Origin: Pestalotiopsis fici W106-1
Lineage: Eukaryota; Ascomycota; Sordariomycetes; Amphisphaeriales; Sporocadaceae
DNA: 64,000 nucleotides
Direction of reading: 5' to 3'
Assembly: GCF_000516985.1 (NCBI RefSeq)
Contig: NW_006917096.1
Location: 248,001 to 312,000 of the forward strand
The notes under the pieces were generated by a model. That model ran no database searches and was not told the DNA's origin. It saw only the letters and a program-made list of their open reading frames with translations. Positions within the stretch are counted from its first letter, which is position 1. Each line of letters opens with the position of its first letter. Shown piece after piece: positions 13,351 through 25,400 of this stretch. The translations under genes and the position numbers were made by a program.

Positions 13351-13972
13351 GGTAACACTTACTAGTACTTTCCATGCATCAATTTGCCATTACCGACAAG
13401 GAGGGCTGCAGTATAAGGCGGATAGCATCGTCGGGGGAAGGTGGGTAGTCACCGTATTTGATGGATCTCTTCACCACCCAACGAGTATGCCAGGGCTCAT
13501 GCAGAGAGCTATCACGATCCTTGCACGAGCCAATCCGATGAAAGGGGACCAGTTCTCTCAGTATGCATTATCACTATCCTATTGACAGTCACACCCAAGT
13601 AAGAAAAGTGTGGCGGAGGACGGTGTCGGCCTTTGACTCAGGCGGGTCCGCTGAACACGACTCGGACTCCCAAGGTTAGTTGGGTGGATGGGACCCCCCC
13701 GACCGTGGCCCCAGAGTGAGTCGGACTCCAAGTCCGGGAGTCCGACTGCTGTAATGCGCTATCTTTTGGCCGCCTTTCAAGATCACGATAACACCAATAT
13801 GATTAAGCAGAGATATATTCGTTATTCCCAGAATCCTTTTTTTAAATATTGAAATATTCATATTTTGCCTCTCAACGTATTAGAACACACTCTCCAGACA
13901 TTACCTTCCAGGCCAACTATTCACCACCAATTGCATCATTCAAGAAGCCAAAGGAAAACAAACAAAAAAAAA
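13351..13972. promoter_or_regulatory. Bidirectional promoter, NCS1 permease A / NTF2-like gene
   Basis: This 622-base divergent region has a GC-rich core at about 13637-13746 crowded with CGGAC/GTCCG half-sites (13647, 13663, 13722, 13732, 13739). These include the perfect palindrome listed separately. The outer parts are AT-rich. It probably drives both flanking genes. Confidence 0.6.
13722..13744. promoter_or_regulatory. Palindromic operator CGGACT-N11-AGTCCG, site 1
   Basis: CGGACT (13722-13727) and AGTCCG (13739-13744) are separated by 11 bases. The inverted repeat extends to 10 bp per arm (GTCGGACTCC / GGAGTCCGAC, 13720-13746), and another GTCCG lies in the spacer. It is 372 bases from the NCS1 permease A start and 229 from the NTF2-like start. 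Inverted CGG triplets at fixed spacing are the classic target of Zn2Cys6 dimers; the assignment to this cluster's regulator is inference. Confidence 0.7.
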
Positions 13973-14549
13973 ATGTCTTACGAGCCTACTGCTGCTGAGC
14001 TTGCCGCTCACACTTTCGCCTATGATGCGGACACTCTCGATAAAGAGCTGGCCGATTTCCTTCAAAAGTTCTACACACTCTCCGACGACAAGGTGCACGC
14101 GGATAGCTGGGCTGCCTGCTTTTCAGACGATGCCAGAATGAAGCGGAAAATGGACGACGTGGTTGGACGTCAGAGTGAGTTGTTTCTGTTTCTCTTTCTC
14201 TCTTGCAGGATTGGAGCTAAGACTACAAGCAGACATTTTGAACGTAAATCTAGAGTCATGGAAGGGCCAGGCAGAGCGCCTCCACATTGTGTACAAGGTG
14301 TTTCCATTCAGCGCCGGCAAGACGGATGAGATTATGCTCTACGGCAAGAGCGAATACGACTACGAGGACGGAACCACTGGGGAGATGCCGTGGTCTGCCC
14401 GGCTGCACTTTAAGCGATCCGACAATGGCATCGCCATTGACTTTTACCAAGTCTATTCTGTAAGCTTTCTATCCTGTTCTTGTGCTCGCGTAGCCATGGA
14501 TCTAATCAAGGAGTAGGGTCAACTTCAGACACCGAAAAGCTCGTCATGA
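13973..14549 (+). CDS. Small NTF2/SnoaL-like protein
   Basis: The protein has about 161 residues and begins MSYEPTAAELAAHTFAYDADTLDKELADFLQKFYTLSDDK, an N-terminus common in small fungal NTF2-like (SnoaL-type) proteins. The second part holds YKVFPFSAGKTDEIMLYGKSEYDYEDGTTGEMPWSARLHF and ends near DFYQVYS. Exons are 13973-14174, 14209-14459 and 14517-14549. The first intron would be only 34 bases (GTGAGT...TTGCAG), exceptionally short, but it is the obvious way to keep the frame. The second is a normal 57-base intron with a CTAATC branch site. Such proteins bind small molecules or act as simple isomerases or hydrolases; no catalytic role is evident. It shares a divergent promoter with NCS1 permease A, so it may belong to the same pathway. 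Confidence 0.8.
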
Positions 14550-14675
14550 GTTTGAGAGAACGGTATGGGATTTGGCGGGTTGCATAATGAGGTAGTAAAG
14601 GGTGGGATAGTTCCTAAAGGGTCATGATACACGGAAAAGCCCTGGTTCTATACGCCCAAGTACTGTAGATACATA

Positions 14676-17168
14676 CTATATGAAGGATGACTGGATCAAA
14701 TCATCAGTATCCCGATCAGGGTGTATGTATTGTATCCACTGCGTCTCCTCAATCGATGGCGCACTGTAGCACGGCCGAGAGCCCCTGGCCATATCTCGCA
14801 ATAAAGATACCACTTTCCTCTGCACCTGGAGTCTCTCGAGCTCCCGGCTCAGCCTGAGAAGTTCCGTACAGCTGTCTGGCGAAAATGTCCATTGTTGCAT
14901 GGGATCGCCGTACTCGCTAATGGGGATTTCCTCGGTCAAGAGGTCAAAGACGTTTTGAAAGACATGTGCCGATGTCCATTTGTTGGCGTAGTCTACCAAT
15001 GTGGCAGAACAGGCAAAGAGGGCTCGGCATACGGAGCGACGATCGTACAAGGAGAGCTGCTGGTGAGTCGGCGTTGCCCAGAGGCAGTACAGCATAATGA
15101 CACCGGCTTGAAATTGGTGAATCAACTGATGCTCGAGTCAGTAAATCTTAATTCCCACATGGGAAAGATGCACTCACTGCTGTCCAAGTATAGCATGAAA
15201 GATGCTCTCTGACGCGGAAACGTCGAAAAGTTACAAGAACCTGACAAGCTGCCGTCACGAGATGCCGCGCATCGCCACTTCGAACTGCCAGGTGTGGATT
15301 GGGAAACAGAGATATCGTTGCGTAATTGGCCAACTTCAATAGCCATGTTTGAGATTTGAATCGATCCAGGGTTCTTTCCGAGCCTGAAAACATTACAATA
15401 TCGTCGACCCATCGATCTAAGCGGTGTCGGATTTGCGATCGCCACAAGTTGGGCACTGGGTGATGGTCTCTGTGGGCCTGTTTTTCGAGCTTTTGCACAA
15501 GCTTTAATATGCGATACTGAATGCGACGGAGTTGAAACATGTGGTCCTCGTGATTCAACCTTCTCATAGTGGTTTCTGGCGACGACGCATCTCCAGGAGT
15601 ACTGTCATCGTCCAGGAGCTGCAAGCCTGAGGTCAGTACTTGTATCATTGACAAGCAGACAGAAACTCACATCTTCGTCCAAGAACCTATCAGCCGTCAC
15701 CATCTGGTCGGTCGAGCTGCTGATTAGGACATCTATGGTATAGCAACACCGAGTTGCCTGCCTTTGGATCTCGTCCTGGATATCGTTGGGGGTGTTATAC
15801 GGCATCTGATTTGACTGTCTCTGCAGCTTTGTGATGGTGCACTGCTTAATCGCTTCCGAAGCTCGATCGCACATGGTACCGACCGAGTCCATATGCATGG
15901 CCTGGATGGTGAGAAGTAATGACGATTGCGTCCGCAAGAGTGCTGACCAGCCTGACCTCTCGTGCGACTCATATTTCTGGAGCGCTCTATCTTTGAGATG
16001 CTGATTTATGTCAATATCAGGTCAGCAGCTCGCACGTCGTGGTGGGAAAATATACCTTGAACGACTCTAGATGTTCTGGTGCCGGATCAGAGTTCTGGGC
16101 AAGTAGTGCCCCTATAGACAAAACCTGACCCACAGAGTAAGAAATGATTGCACGTGTTGGCTGAAAAGAAACTCACCATGTCTGCAAAAAAGTCCATCCA
16201 AGCAGCCCCAGTATTGTAGCCAATGGGACTTTCCCAGCGTCGCCAGCAGTCGTCCCATTGCTTCTGGTGCAGAAAAGGCCACATGGGATGTGCATTGCGA
16301 AAGTATTCGGACGCATAACTGCTGCCAATAGTGATGGATAAGTGACGATTTGATAGCATGGAGGACATGATGTCCGGACGTTCGATGAGCGCCTCGGGAA
16401 TGTCCGTCTCGTCATCATTTCCCTGGATAAACATGTTTTGGGTTGGTGTAGACTCTAGAGCCGGGTCGACAAGCCCATCCATCGTATCAACTTCCAGGTC
16501 AACTAGACCAAAGTTGGTCGACATCAAAGCCCCTTCCATGGATTCCTGCATCGAATCAGACTGGTCTGAATCCCCAAAATCAAGGACATCGGTATCTTCC
16601 CCGGCGAAATCTGCAGTATCATGTGCTGCTGGGCCGTCGGTGTCTTCGTCCATGGGCAGTCCCGATAGCAGGCTGGCCCGCCTAAGGACCGGGCTCAGAT
16701 GATCGAGCGCAATGCTGGGATGCGACTGTCGCAAACGCGCCTCGAGCAGAGCGACATGTTCCTCGAGGGCATGTACATAACTACTGCGTGTATGAGCATA
16801 CTGCCCGGATCCAAAGTCAAAGAGGGAGGGGAGACATGCCTGGTTCTCGGATCACGCCCGGTATTGGACTTTTTAGGTTTCAGGGCTTGACAGTCTGCAT
16901 GCACACTACACTTCAGTACAGCGTCCTCTACCGGGATCGAGAAGGGCGGCCTGCGTACCTGCTCCAGATTTTGCGCACTCGCTGCACACGGGACGTTTCT
17001 TATCACACTATGTCCTGCGATGTCAGAGATGCTGGGAATGAAGTGTGAGCTTGGCCGACTTGCCTTCTTCTTTCTCACCCTGCACCTGCGACAGGCAATC
17101 TGCCTCGGAGCGGGCGTCCATGGATTTACGAATAAATGGCCAGGGTCCTGTACGTTTGGTGTTGCCAT
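14676..17168 (-). CDS. Zn2Cys6 transcription factor with Fungal_trans domain
   Basis: This is the candidate regulator of the cluster. Eight exons (17168-17064, 17007-16959, 16894-16840, 16783-16177, 16124-16056, 16000-15671, 15618-15178, 15125-14676) join in frame to 701 residues. The binuclear zinc cluster is complete only after splicing: Cys26, 29, 36, 43, 46 and 53 (CRRCRVRKKKCDKKRPVCSECAKSGADC). A dimerisation helix follows (SSYVHALEEHVALLEARLRQ), then an acidic linker, then the middle-homology region from about residue 190 (YFRNAHPMWPFLHQKQW ... LLTIQAMHM ... HQFQAGVIMLYCLWATP). Introns 1 and 3 appear to use GC donors (GCAAGT at 17063, GCATGT at 16839). The other donors are GT. The gene is divergent from the GATase-like gene, and CGGACA half-sites lie between them, so autoregulation is possible. 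Confidence 0.9.
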
Positions 17169-17915
17169 CACGAGTTTACGTGCTTGTTTGTTTGTATGTC
17201 TGTCTGGTGTAAAGGAAAGTGGAAATCAAATGACTGAGTTCTGGATTCATCAGTGCCCACATCAACGGGCGTCCCGCGGCCCCGGGAATTATGGGGGTCT
17301 GGCCTGTTAATCGTGTTGACTGGCGAGATACTGGGCTGAGGCAAACCCCGTTCCCCACACCCACGCCGTTGGCCTGGGGTTCGAGTCGAGGCATTCCCAG
17401 TGACTTGGGTGCACTCTAGGCCGTAAATGACTCGCTAAGCCTACCCTTAGCACCCTGAGGCTTTCTTCTGACTTTAGGGCCTACCAAAGCCCAGGCACGA
17501 ATGGGATCTGATTTCCACTTCACCGGGTTGCCTTGATAGATACATGGTCTATCAGATTCGGACAAAGCGTTCCAATTGATAATAAGATTCATGGTCTGTT
17601 AACTCTTTAAGCCATGACCAAGAATACCAATCGTCACACTTGGCCGAAATTAACGCGATATCGGGATCATTGGATCCTGGCCCGCAACTATACAGCGGGC
17701 GGCGGACATCGGACATTTCCAGAACAGGCAAAGAACCTTGGCCTTCAGCCAATTGCAGTGGCGTTGTATCATTGCTGCTTTTGGACCAACAATGGGAAGC
17801 AGTAGCGTCGCTCTATGGCGAGTCCATATAAACAAAGAGCACCAAGCGCGAGATACTCTCAGATGAACTGTTACTACTGACCAAGAAGAGGAAGTTGATC
17901 TAACTAGAGGCAATC
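17169..17915. promoter_or_regulatory. Divergent region, regulator / GATase-like gene
   Basis: This 747-base region separates the Zn2Cys6 regulator and the GATase-like gene. It has CGGACA half-sites at 17559-17564, 17703-17708 and 17710-17715 but no full CGGACT palindrome. A GGTTCGAGTC-like string near 17378 is not part of a tRNA. No other gene was seen. Confidence 0.45.
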
Positions 17916-18784
17916 ATGACTGTCGATACCAAGCCCCGACTCGTACGAGTTGCCGTTTTCGAATGTCTCGAACTCGCAGCCAACATTGCGCAGACAAGAG
18001 GACAATTCGTCGATGTATTTGCTGCTTGGCTGCAAAGGGCCGCTCTCAGTTACAATAGTCGTCGTCCCCTCGCAGAACAAGTACGGATCGAGACCACGGC
18101 GTACAACGTCGTGCAAGGACAATACCCACCTACATTAGACGACATTGACGCCATCATCGTATCCGGATCAACAGCATCTGCCTATGATCAAGACCCTTGG
18201 ATCTTGCGACTTGCAGAATATTTGAAAGGTAAGAAAAAAAACCACGAACAAAAATACTAGGAAGAGTTCTAACCCGCTGACTAGATGTCTATACACATAA
18301 CCAACGAGTTCGGCTCTTTGGCGGCTGCTTTGGACACCAGCTCATGGTCCACACTTTGCTCAGAGAGAATGGCGCTTTTGTCGAAAAGAGTCCAAACGGA
18401 TGGGAGATTGGCGTCCACGAGGTAGCCCTCAACCCAAAATTCAAGGCACATTTCCCGGTTCTGGAAGGCGTTTCCAAAATTTCATGCCAATTCTTGCATG
18501 CTGATCATGCGGTTTTGGACGAGGCCCAACTCGGCGATGGATGGGTGCGCGTAGGGGCGAGCTCGTTGTGTAATGTGCAGGGCGTATACAAGCCAGGCAA
18601 AGTTCTGACTTTTCAAGGCCATCCTGAGTTTGACGGCTTTTTGAATGAGCAGGGCGTGAGGAATTTGGAGAAGGGTGCCGTGCTGAACAGAGAGCAGGTT
18701 GAGAGTGCACTGAAATTAATCCACCAGGAAGACGATGCGATCCTGCACGGTGAAGTCGTGATTGATTTCATAGTCAGAGCCTAG
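17916..18784 (+). CDS. Class I glutamine amidotransferase-like hydrolase
   Basis: Two exons (17916-18228, 18285-18784) give 270 residues with the flavodoxin-like GATase1 fold. The nucleophile elbow is FGGCFGHQL (Cys119). The partner residues are in FQGHPEFDGF (His217, Glu219). DDIDAIIVSGSTASAYDQDPWI near residue 85-100 is the usual strand before the oxyanion region. Free-standing fungal members of this group are GMP-synthase-like GATases or gamma-glutamyl peptidase-like enzymes that release ammonia or cut gamma-glutamyl bonds. No synthetase domain is attached. The location between the cluster regulator and the MFS carrier suggests a role in deamidation of a pathway intermediate, but this is inference. 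Intron phase and splice consensus (GTAAGA...GCTGACTAG) are clean. Confidence 0.9.
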
Positions 18785-19690
18785 AATTAATGAAATTTAA
18801 AATGGAAAATAAGCCGAAGGGCGTGAGTTGCATTGTCAGAATGGAATAATACTACATCAACTTGAATGAAAAAATTGGTGTTTTCATAGAGCAAGACAGG
18901 ATTACAGGTTCGTGATCTCATTGGTTCTTATGCATCGCATCGCATCCCATTGCATGCCAAAATGTGACGATACATGGACTCTTTGTGGGGAAGTAAGAGA
19001 CCCTGCATACATGATGCATCTGCTAGATAAACATGGGTAACAACATATCCACAGTCAACCATGGTGTCCTATCCTGCCAGCATTTATTTCAAAATGAGTA
19101 CATAGTTATTGGCTTGGAAACGAGGCTCTTCGGATATGTATTGCAGGTCTGTAAAGAATTGGCAATAACTCAATTTGATGTTTACCTTTTTTTTTTTTTT
19201 TTTTTTTTTTTGGTATCTAGTTGATCACTACTGAAGCCACTCATCAGGGAGTCAATTAATCTAGAGGTGGCAAGTGTATTCAGAGATAACAACAACTTAA
19301 ACCCAATCGAGTGACAAACCGTCGAACTGATAGCGCCCACAGGGACACGCCAGTGGAGCGCACGCGCTAAAAACGCCAGCGGACTTTTTTCAACCAAGTC
19401 CGCTGTGTCGGCCAGAGCCCAGTTACCTAGAACCCCCAAGCCCTGTGCATTCTCCACGGACTTTGTGATGCTGCAATGCGCACTCCAGTTCAGCTGCCAT
19501 CCATGATAGCGGACATGGCATGATGACCAGGTCCCTAGTCACTTTACTGCACCTCGACGGATAGATATATATGCAAAATCAAGACCGCAAATCTGGGGTT
19601 GTTCCACCCACGATGTCCTCTACTATATTGTTCTAAATTCGGCGTGACAATCATTGAAAAAGATCCACGACCAAGACGAGCACCATCACC
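18785..19690. promoter_or_regulatory. Upstream region of the MFS carrier gene
   Basis: This 906-base region contains the 3' flank of the GATase-like gene, a run of 25 T (19187-19211), and then the CGGACT palindrome at 19380. Immediately upstream of the carrier gene the sequence has a TATATAT box-like run near 19566. No gene was seen. Confidence 0.5.
19380..19402. promoter_or_regulatory. Palindromic operator CGGACT-N11-AGTCCG, site 2
   Basis: CGGACT (19380-19385) and AGTCCG (19397-19402) are spaced by exactly 11 bases. The arms extend to a perfect 10-bp inverted repeat, CAGCGGACTT / AAGTCCGCTG (19377-19405). The site lies 289 bases upstream of the MFS carrier ATG. Geometry and half-site are identical to site 1, although the spacer sequence is unrelated. 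Confidence 0.7.
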
Positions 19691-21519
19691 ATGTCGGCGA
19701 CGGAACAGCCTGAACAGACAAAGGCACCCGCCATGGGCGGTGATGCCAGCTCTACTGGTCCAAAGAAGAGCGTTGAAATCGTCCAAGACATTGATATGAG
19801 CACCATTCCGGTCCCCGTCGAGCCTGTGCCCTATGAACAATCCGAAGAGAGAGCACTGATTCGAAAGATTGACTGGCGAATCATGCCGTATCTGTGGGGA
19901 TACGCCGTCCTGTCTGCTGTGGATGTAAGAGAAATTGAATCAATTCTGCATACTGTTTACCTTGTTCTTTATACTGATCAATCTGTTTGTCTCAAGAAAA
20001 TCATTATATCGAATGCGGCACTGTACGGCATGAAAGACGATACCCATCTGGTCGGGCAGCAATATAGTTGGAGTCAGTCATGATTGATAAAACATATCGC
20101 TAAGAATTGAATCTGACCTGGATTATTATAGTCGGTTCCATCTTCTATTTCGGCTACCTCGTTGCCGAATTTCCTCTCGTCAGTTTGATGGGACGCTTCC
20201 CGATCGCCAAGTTCCTCTCCATCATGGCCATGGGATGGGCAGTCATGACCCTCTTGATGGCTGTTTGCCACAATGCTCAAGGTCTCATGGCGCTGCGCTT
20301 CTTTATGGGTATGATGGAAGCGCCCGCGCTCCCTGGCTTGACACTCATGACAACAATGTGGTGAGTAACGACATGCCTTCTCCGGTGTTCTCATCAACTC
20401 GAACACTACTAAGCTTTGGCGCTTGATAGGTACACCAAAAAAGAGCAGCCTCTTCGCGTCGCACTCTGGAGCTCGACTGTGGCTTCGGTAAGTTGTCTCA
20501 ACCGAGAATATCCTCAACTAGGCTAATTGATGTCAAGGTCTACGTCGGACTCGTGTCATACGGCATTGGCAATGCGAAACACTTGTCCATTGCCACCTGG
20601 CGACTGCTCTTTATTGTGTTGGGAGCAATCTCCATGTTCTTCGCCGTCATGATGTTTTTGTTCTGCCCGGATCGCCCCGAGGCTGGCCGATTCCTATCGG
20701 AGCGCGAGGCAATCGTTGCTGTCGAAAGAAAACGATCGGATAATACTGGTATCGAGAACAAGGTGCGACGTCTTTCGAAGAGACTCATGGGCCATGACTA
20801 ACACATACTAGAAACTCAAGTTTTACCAGGTTCGCGAAGCTCTGATGGACTGGAAGTCTTGGGCCATTGCCTTGTTTTTCCTGTGCATGAACGTGAGCAA
20901 CGGCGGTCTCAACACGTTTTCAGCACAAATCGTCTCCGGTTTTGGTTTCAGCAAGCTCAACACCGTCTTCATCGGCATGCCTACCGGTGTCATACAAGCA
21001 GTATCCAGCATCCTCGCCACCATACCGCCGCGCTATATCAAGGACACGCGATGCATCTCGGCCGCCGTGTGTTGCGTCGTTCCGCTTGTGTGCTCGATTG
21101 TGATTCGCAAGCTGCCATCGAGCGACACTACCGGGCTGCTGACGGCATACTACTTCTTCTACTTTTTCTGGGGCCCTTATGCCGTCGCACTGTCGCTTCC
21201 CATGGCAAATACATCGGGCCACTCCAAGAAGTTAACTGTCAATGCCATGATCTTCCTCTCGTACTGCGTGGCCAATATCATTGCCCCGCAAACGTTCCAG
21301 TCCTCGGAGGCACCGTATTACCAGAGCGGATACAATTCCATTGCCGGATTCGAGAGCGCGGCTATAGCCATCATGCTCTTATATATCGTCGGCGTCAAGT
21401 GGGAGAATCGCCGGCGCGACAAGCTACATGGAGAAGTGGTTGAGGGAGACATTGATTCCAGGATCAGCTTTGATGATTTGACGGACTGGGAAAAGCCTAA
21501 CTTTAGATACGTCTGCTAG
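19691..21519 (+). CDS. MFS carrier, allantoate permease/anion-cation symporter (Dal5) type
   Basis: Six exons (19691-19924, 19997-20072, 20132-20360, 20430-20487, 20538-20762, 20812-21519) join in frame to 509 residues. ERALIRKIDWRIMPYLWGYAVLSAVDKIIISNAALYGM is the characteristic N-terminus of the anion:cation symporter family (Dal5, Tna1, pantothenate carriers). It is followed by GQQYSWIGSIFYFGYLVAEFP and LRFFMGMMEAPALPGLTLMTTMWYTKKEQPLRVALW. Twelve membrane helices are expected. Substrates in this family are monocarboxylates such as allantoate, nicotinate, ureidosuccinate and small peptides, which fits import or export of a ring-opened intermediate. The gene carries an exact cluster palindrome in its promoter. 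All introns are short with CTAAC/CTGAC branch sites. Confidence 0.93.
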
Positions 21520-22415
21520 ATCTTTTAGTATTTGGAATATGTAGCTGAGAAGTGGTTCGGATTTTCTTTGCTATTTATGCGAAACACTCGAGTCTCTATC
21601 TCGGGATACTACTAGTTATATTCTTATTACGATATTAATAAAGAGAGAGACTCGTAACAATACTTCGCATTGGATCAATCTTAAGCATATTGAAACCTGA
21701 TATGTAAGACCGGCAAATAGAACATTACAAGTAGCGAAGTGAGCGCTTTTACACAGAGAGAGACTTGTGGAAAACGTGAACGATCTGCTTTCCGTGCATT
21801 TCTGCTCCAGTCTAAGGTACCCAAAAATTAACGCATCTCAGTGGGAAGTCATTTGTAGTGTGCATAAGGGATGCGCATGTGCATTGGGCACAGCTAGCAG
21901 GTTACACCAGTACACCATACCCCTCTCTTGAGTACACTTGCTCTTGGGTTGCCTCACCTACACTGCGACCTCTAGACAACACATTACTTTTTTTTTTTTT
22001 TTTTTTTTTTTTACAGCCAAATGCGACCGCATCCCATTTAGCCCTGATGTTGATCAGGCAGACAGACTGATCGCATGATTTTCTGGAAGTGTCGCTATTT
22101 GCTTGTGGTGTTCCACCATGCTGACGCTTGTCAGCTTACCACAACAACAGAAAGTGATGCGAACAAAAATGATTCGTCGTTACTGGCCAGCGCCTACAAC
22201 CCACAGTCTCCCGCGCAGGGTTGCGCGACTGACGAAAGCCCCAGTCCTCATGAGGCCTTCGACATGGACATGTCCTCCTAGGCAACAGCAGCGATGATGA
22301 CACAAGCTACTTGAATGAAATGCACGAAGTTTAGCTCCAGTGTTGGTATCATTGTCATCGCATCTCGCCAGACTGAACTTCTCGCAGTTCACGAGACGAT
22401 GCCTGCAACCGCGAC
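21520..22415. other. Intergenic with T25 tract
   Basis: These 896 bases lie between the MFS carrier and the NLR gene. There is an AT-rich 3' flank, then a run of 25 T at 21988-22012, about 400 bases upstream of the NLR start. No CGGACT palindrome and no other gene was found, so the NLR gene is probably not part of the shared regulon. Confidence 0.5.
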
Positions 22416-25400
22416 ATGCAGACAATGCAGAGCAACGACCCCCTCTCCAGACGAGCTGGCCCTCTCGACCCCCACGACTACACGGTAGCCTGGATCGCGC
22501 CCCTCGAGATCGAGGCCCAGGCAGCCCTACACCTGCTGGACGTCCGACATGAAGGGCGGTTCCCAGTCAGCCGAGGCGACGACTATGTATTTCACGCGGG
22601 CAGCATGCTTGGGCATAACGTCGTGATCGCGACATTGCCAGCTGGTCAGGAGTACGGAACAGGGTCAGCGGCGGCGCTGGCGAGCCAGGTCAAGAAATTC
22701 TTTCCTAAACTCTGGTTCGGGCTGCTTGTGGGTGTCGCTGCGGCGCTGCCTGATTTATCGCGAAGCCCAGTGCGCGATATTCGCCTAGGGGATGTGCTGG
22801 TAGGTCTTCCTGAGGGTAATAGCGCGGGACTCGTTGCGTACGATCTCGGCAAAGAAACAGAAGACGGGTTCGAACCACTTCGACGAGGACACGCATTAGC
22901 GGTAACGGAGCCGATTATCCAATCGGCCATCGGCAGCATCAAGCTGAAGGCACCTTATGATGCTGAGGAGTTTCTGCCTTTTTACGAGACTATTCGTAGT
23001 AAGGAGCATGCAACTGGTGTATTCGCCGACCCTGGCCAGGACCGCGACAAGCTGTTCTGGACAGAAGACGACGGAACGGACAGGCCAGTCGAGCGCACTC
23101 GACGACCGGATTCACAGAGGACCCGAGTATGGTATGGACCAATCGGGTCAGGGGATAAGCTCTTGAAGAATGCGCAGAGAAGAAACGAACTGAGAGACAA
23201 GTACGGGGTGATCGGCGTGGAGATGGAGGCGGCGGGCACGATGAACCGGATTCCCGTTGGTGTAATCCGGGGCGTGTGCGACTATGGAGACAAACACAAA
23301 AACAAAGAATGGCAGCCGTACGCGGCGGCAATGGCAGCGGCATATGGCAAAGCGGTGCTGTATGAGATTCCGCCGCGTGACCTTGGTCTGCCAGGTCAGT
23401 CGAAACAAACAGTGGCTGGGAATACCACCGAATCGAATAGTAAGCAGAACAAGCCTGTCTCCAGTATGATAATGATTGACAGTGACTTAGGTAGTCTCCG
23501 TCAACCATGCTATCATATCCAACTTGCCAAAAACAGCAGGTTTACTGGCCGTACCGCGGTGCTAGACACACTAGAGGAGAAGCTGTTTGGGCAAGAGCGC
23601 TGCCAGAGAACGGCGCTGGTAGGCCTCGGCGGTGTAGGCAAAACCCAAGTCGCGCTCCGCTTGGCCTATAGGGTTAAAGAGCAGCGACCAGAGTACTCGA
23701 TATTTTGGGTACCAATAATCAGTGCCAACAGTGCACAGCAAGCATATGTTGAGATGGCCAAAAAGCTTGGCGTGGAAAAGAGGAGCAACGATGAGGACAT
23801 CAGAGAACTCGTCCGCCGTCACCTTAGCTCGGCCGAGTCCGGCAAGTGGTTATTGATCGTCGATAATGCGGATGATCAAGAACTGGTATTCGGATCCGCT
23901 GAAAACGGCGGCATCGATGACTTCCTGCCCCGAAGTGACCAGGGATCCATTCTTTTGACGACACGATCAAGACAGGTTGCCGTGGAGTTTGCGCAAGCTG
24001 ACGTCGTCGATATCGAGCGGATGAGCCAACAAGAAGCAACCCAGCTCCTCGGAAAATCATTGCCCCAGAAGCAGATGTTGCAAGACGAAGCATTGATAAC
24101 CGAGTTGCTAGAATACCTCACCTATCTTCCGCTAGCAATCACGCAAGCGGCGGCCTACCTTAACCGGACCAAGGCGCCTATTCACAAGTACTTGAGCCTA
24201 TTGCGAGGTGCTAAGAAGGATATTCCTAAAATACTTGGACAAGAATTTCGGGATAATAGTAGGTATCAAGAATCGCGAAATGCCGTAGCGACGACATGGC
24301 TGTTGTCGTTTGATCAGATCGAAAAGTCAAACAAAACTGCCGTCAAATTGTTGTCGTTCATAGCATATATCGAGCCGAAGGCTATACCGCAATCGATCAT
24401 GCCGAGGCCGGGGCCAGAGACGGGGTCAGACGGTTCGAATTCAGAAGAGCTGGAGTCGGCTATAGGCTACCTTTGTGGATACTCGTTCCTAGTCCGGCGT
24501 GCAGACAGCGATATGTTCGACATGCATAGTCTCGTGCATCTGGCGACAGGGGCATGGACGAAGGAGCGAGGCCGGAGGACACAGATAGTCAGAGATGCAA
24601 TAGGTCATCTTGCAAAAGTCTTCCCTTCCGACGATCCTGCTGACCGTGAGCTGTGGAGGGAATATATGCCGCATGCATTGCGGCTACTCTACGGAGGCGA
24701 AGGGGGCGAGGCAGAACAATGTCGATACCAGCTTTTATCAAGCGTTGGAAGATGTCTGTATAAGGACCGACGATTTCAAGAAGCTGTGCAGTGCTTTGAA
24801 GAGGTGTACGAATGGGAACGGAAAGAAGAAACTGCAGCGAACAATCCTCCACTAACATCAATGTACTGGCTTGCCATCGCATATCTCAGTAACCGACAAG
24901 TCAAGAAAGCGATCGAGTTATTGGAAAATGTGGAATCGGCGAAAAAGAAGGTATTGGACGAAAAAGATCACGATCGATTGACATCACGCCTCCATCTGGC
25001 GAACGCATACCTTGAGGACAGGCGGATAAAGGAGGCGATCCCAATATTTGAAGATATAGTGGCAGTTCAGAAGGAGACTTTGGACGAAAAGGATCATAAT
25101 CTTTTAGTGTCAAAATCTCGTCTGGCGAACGCATATCTTTTAGACAGACGGATCAAGGAGGCAATCGAAATATTTGAGCATGTACTAATAATTCAGAAGG
25201 AGACGCTAGACGAAAAGGATCATTCTCGACTCAGTGTAGAACATAGTCTTGCATTGGCATACCATGACGACCGACGGATCAAGGAGGCGGTCCAGATGTT
25301 GGAGCATGTTGTAACGATGCGAAGGGAGACGCTGGACGAAAAGGACCATACGAGATTGAGATCGGAGCAAGTCTTTGGTATTGCATGTATTTCGGACAGA

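Noticed and set aside
13617..13760. The CGGAC-rich patch as a transposon end or terminal inverted repeat
   Set aside because: The same palindrome recurs singly in other promoters with unrelated spacer and flanks, which fits a binding site rather than an element end.
17340..17400. tRNA-like GGTTCGAGTC string
   Set aside because: The flanking bases do not pair into a T-stem, and no acceptor stem, D-arm or anticodon arm can be drawn.
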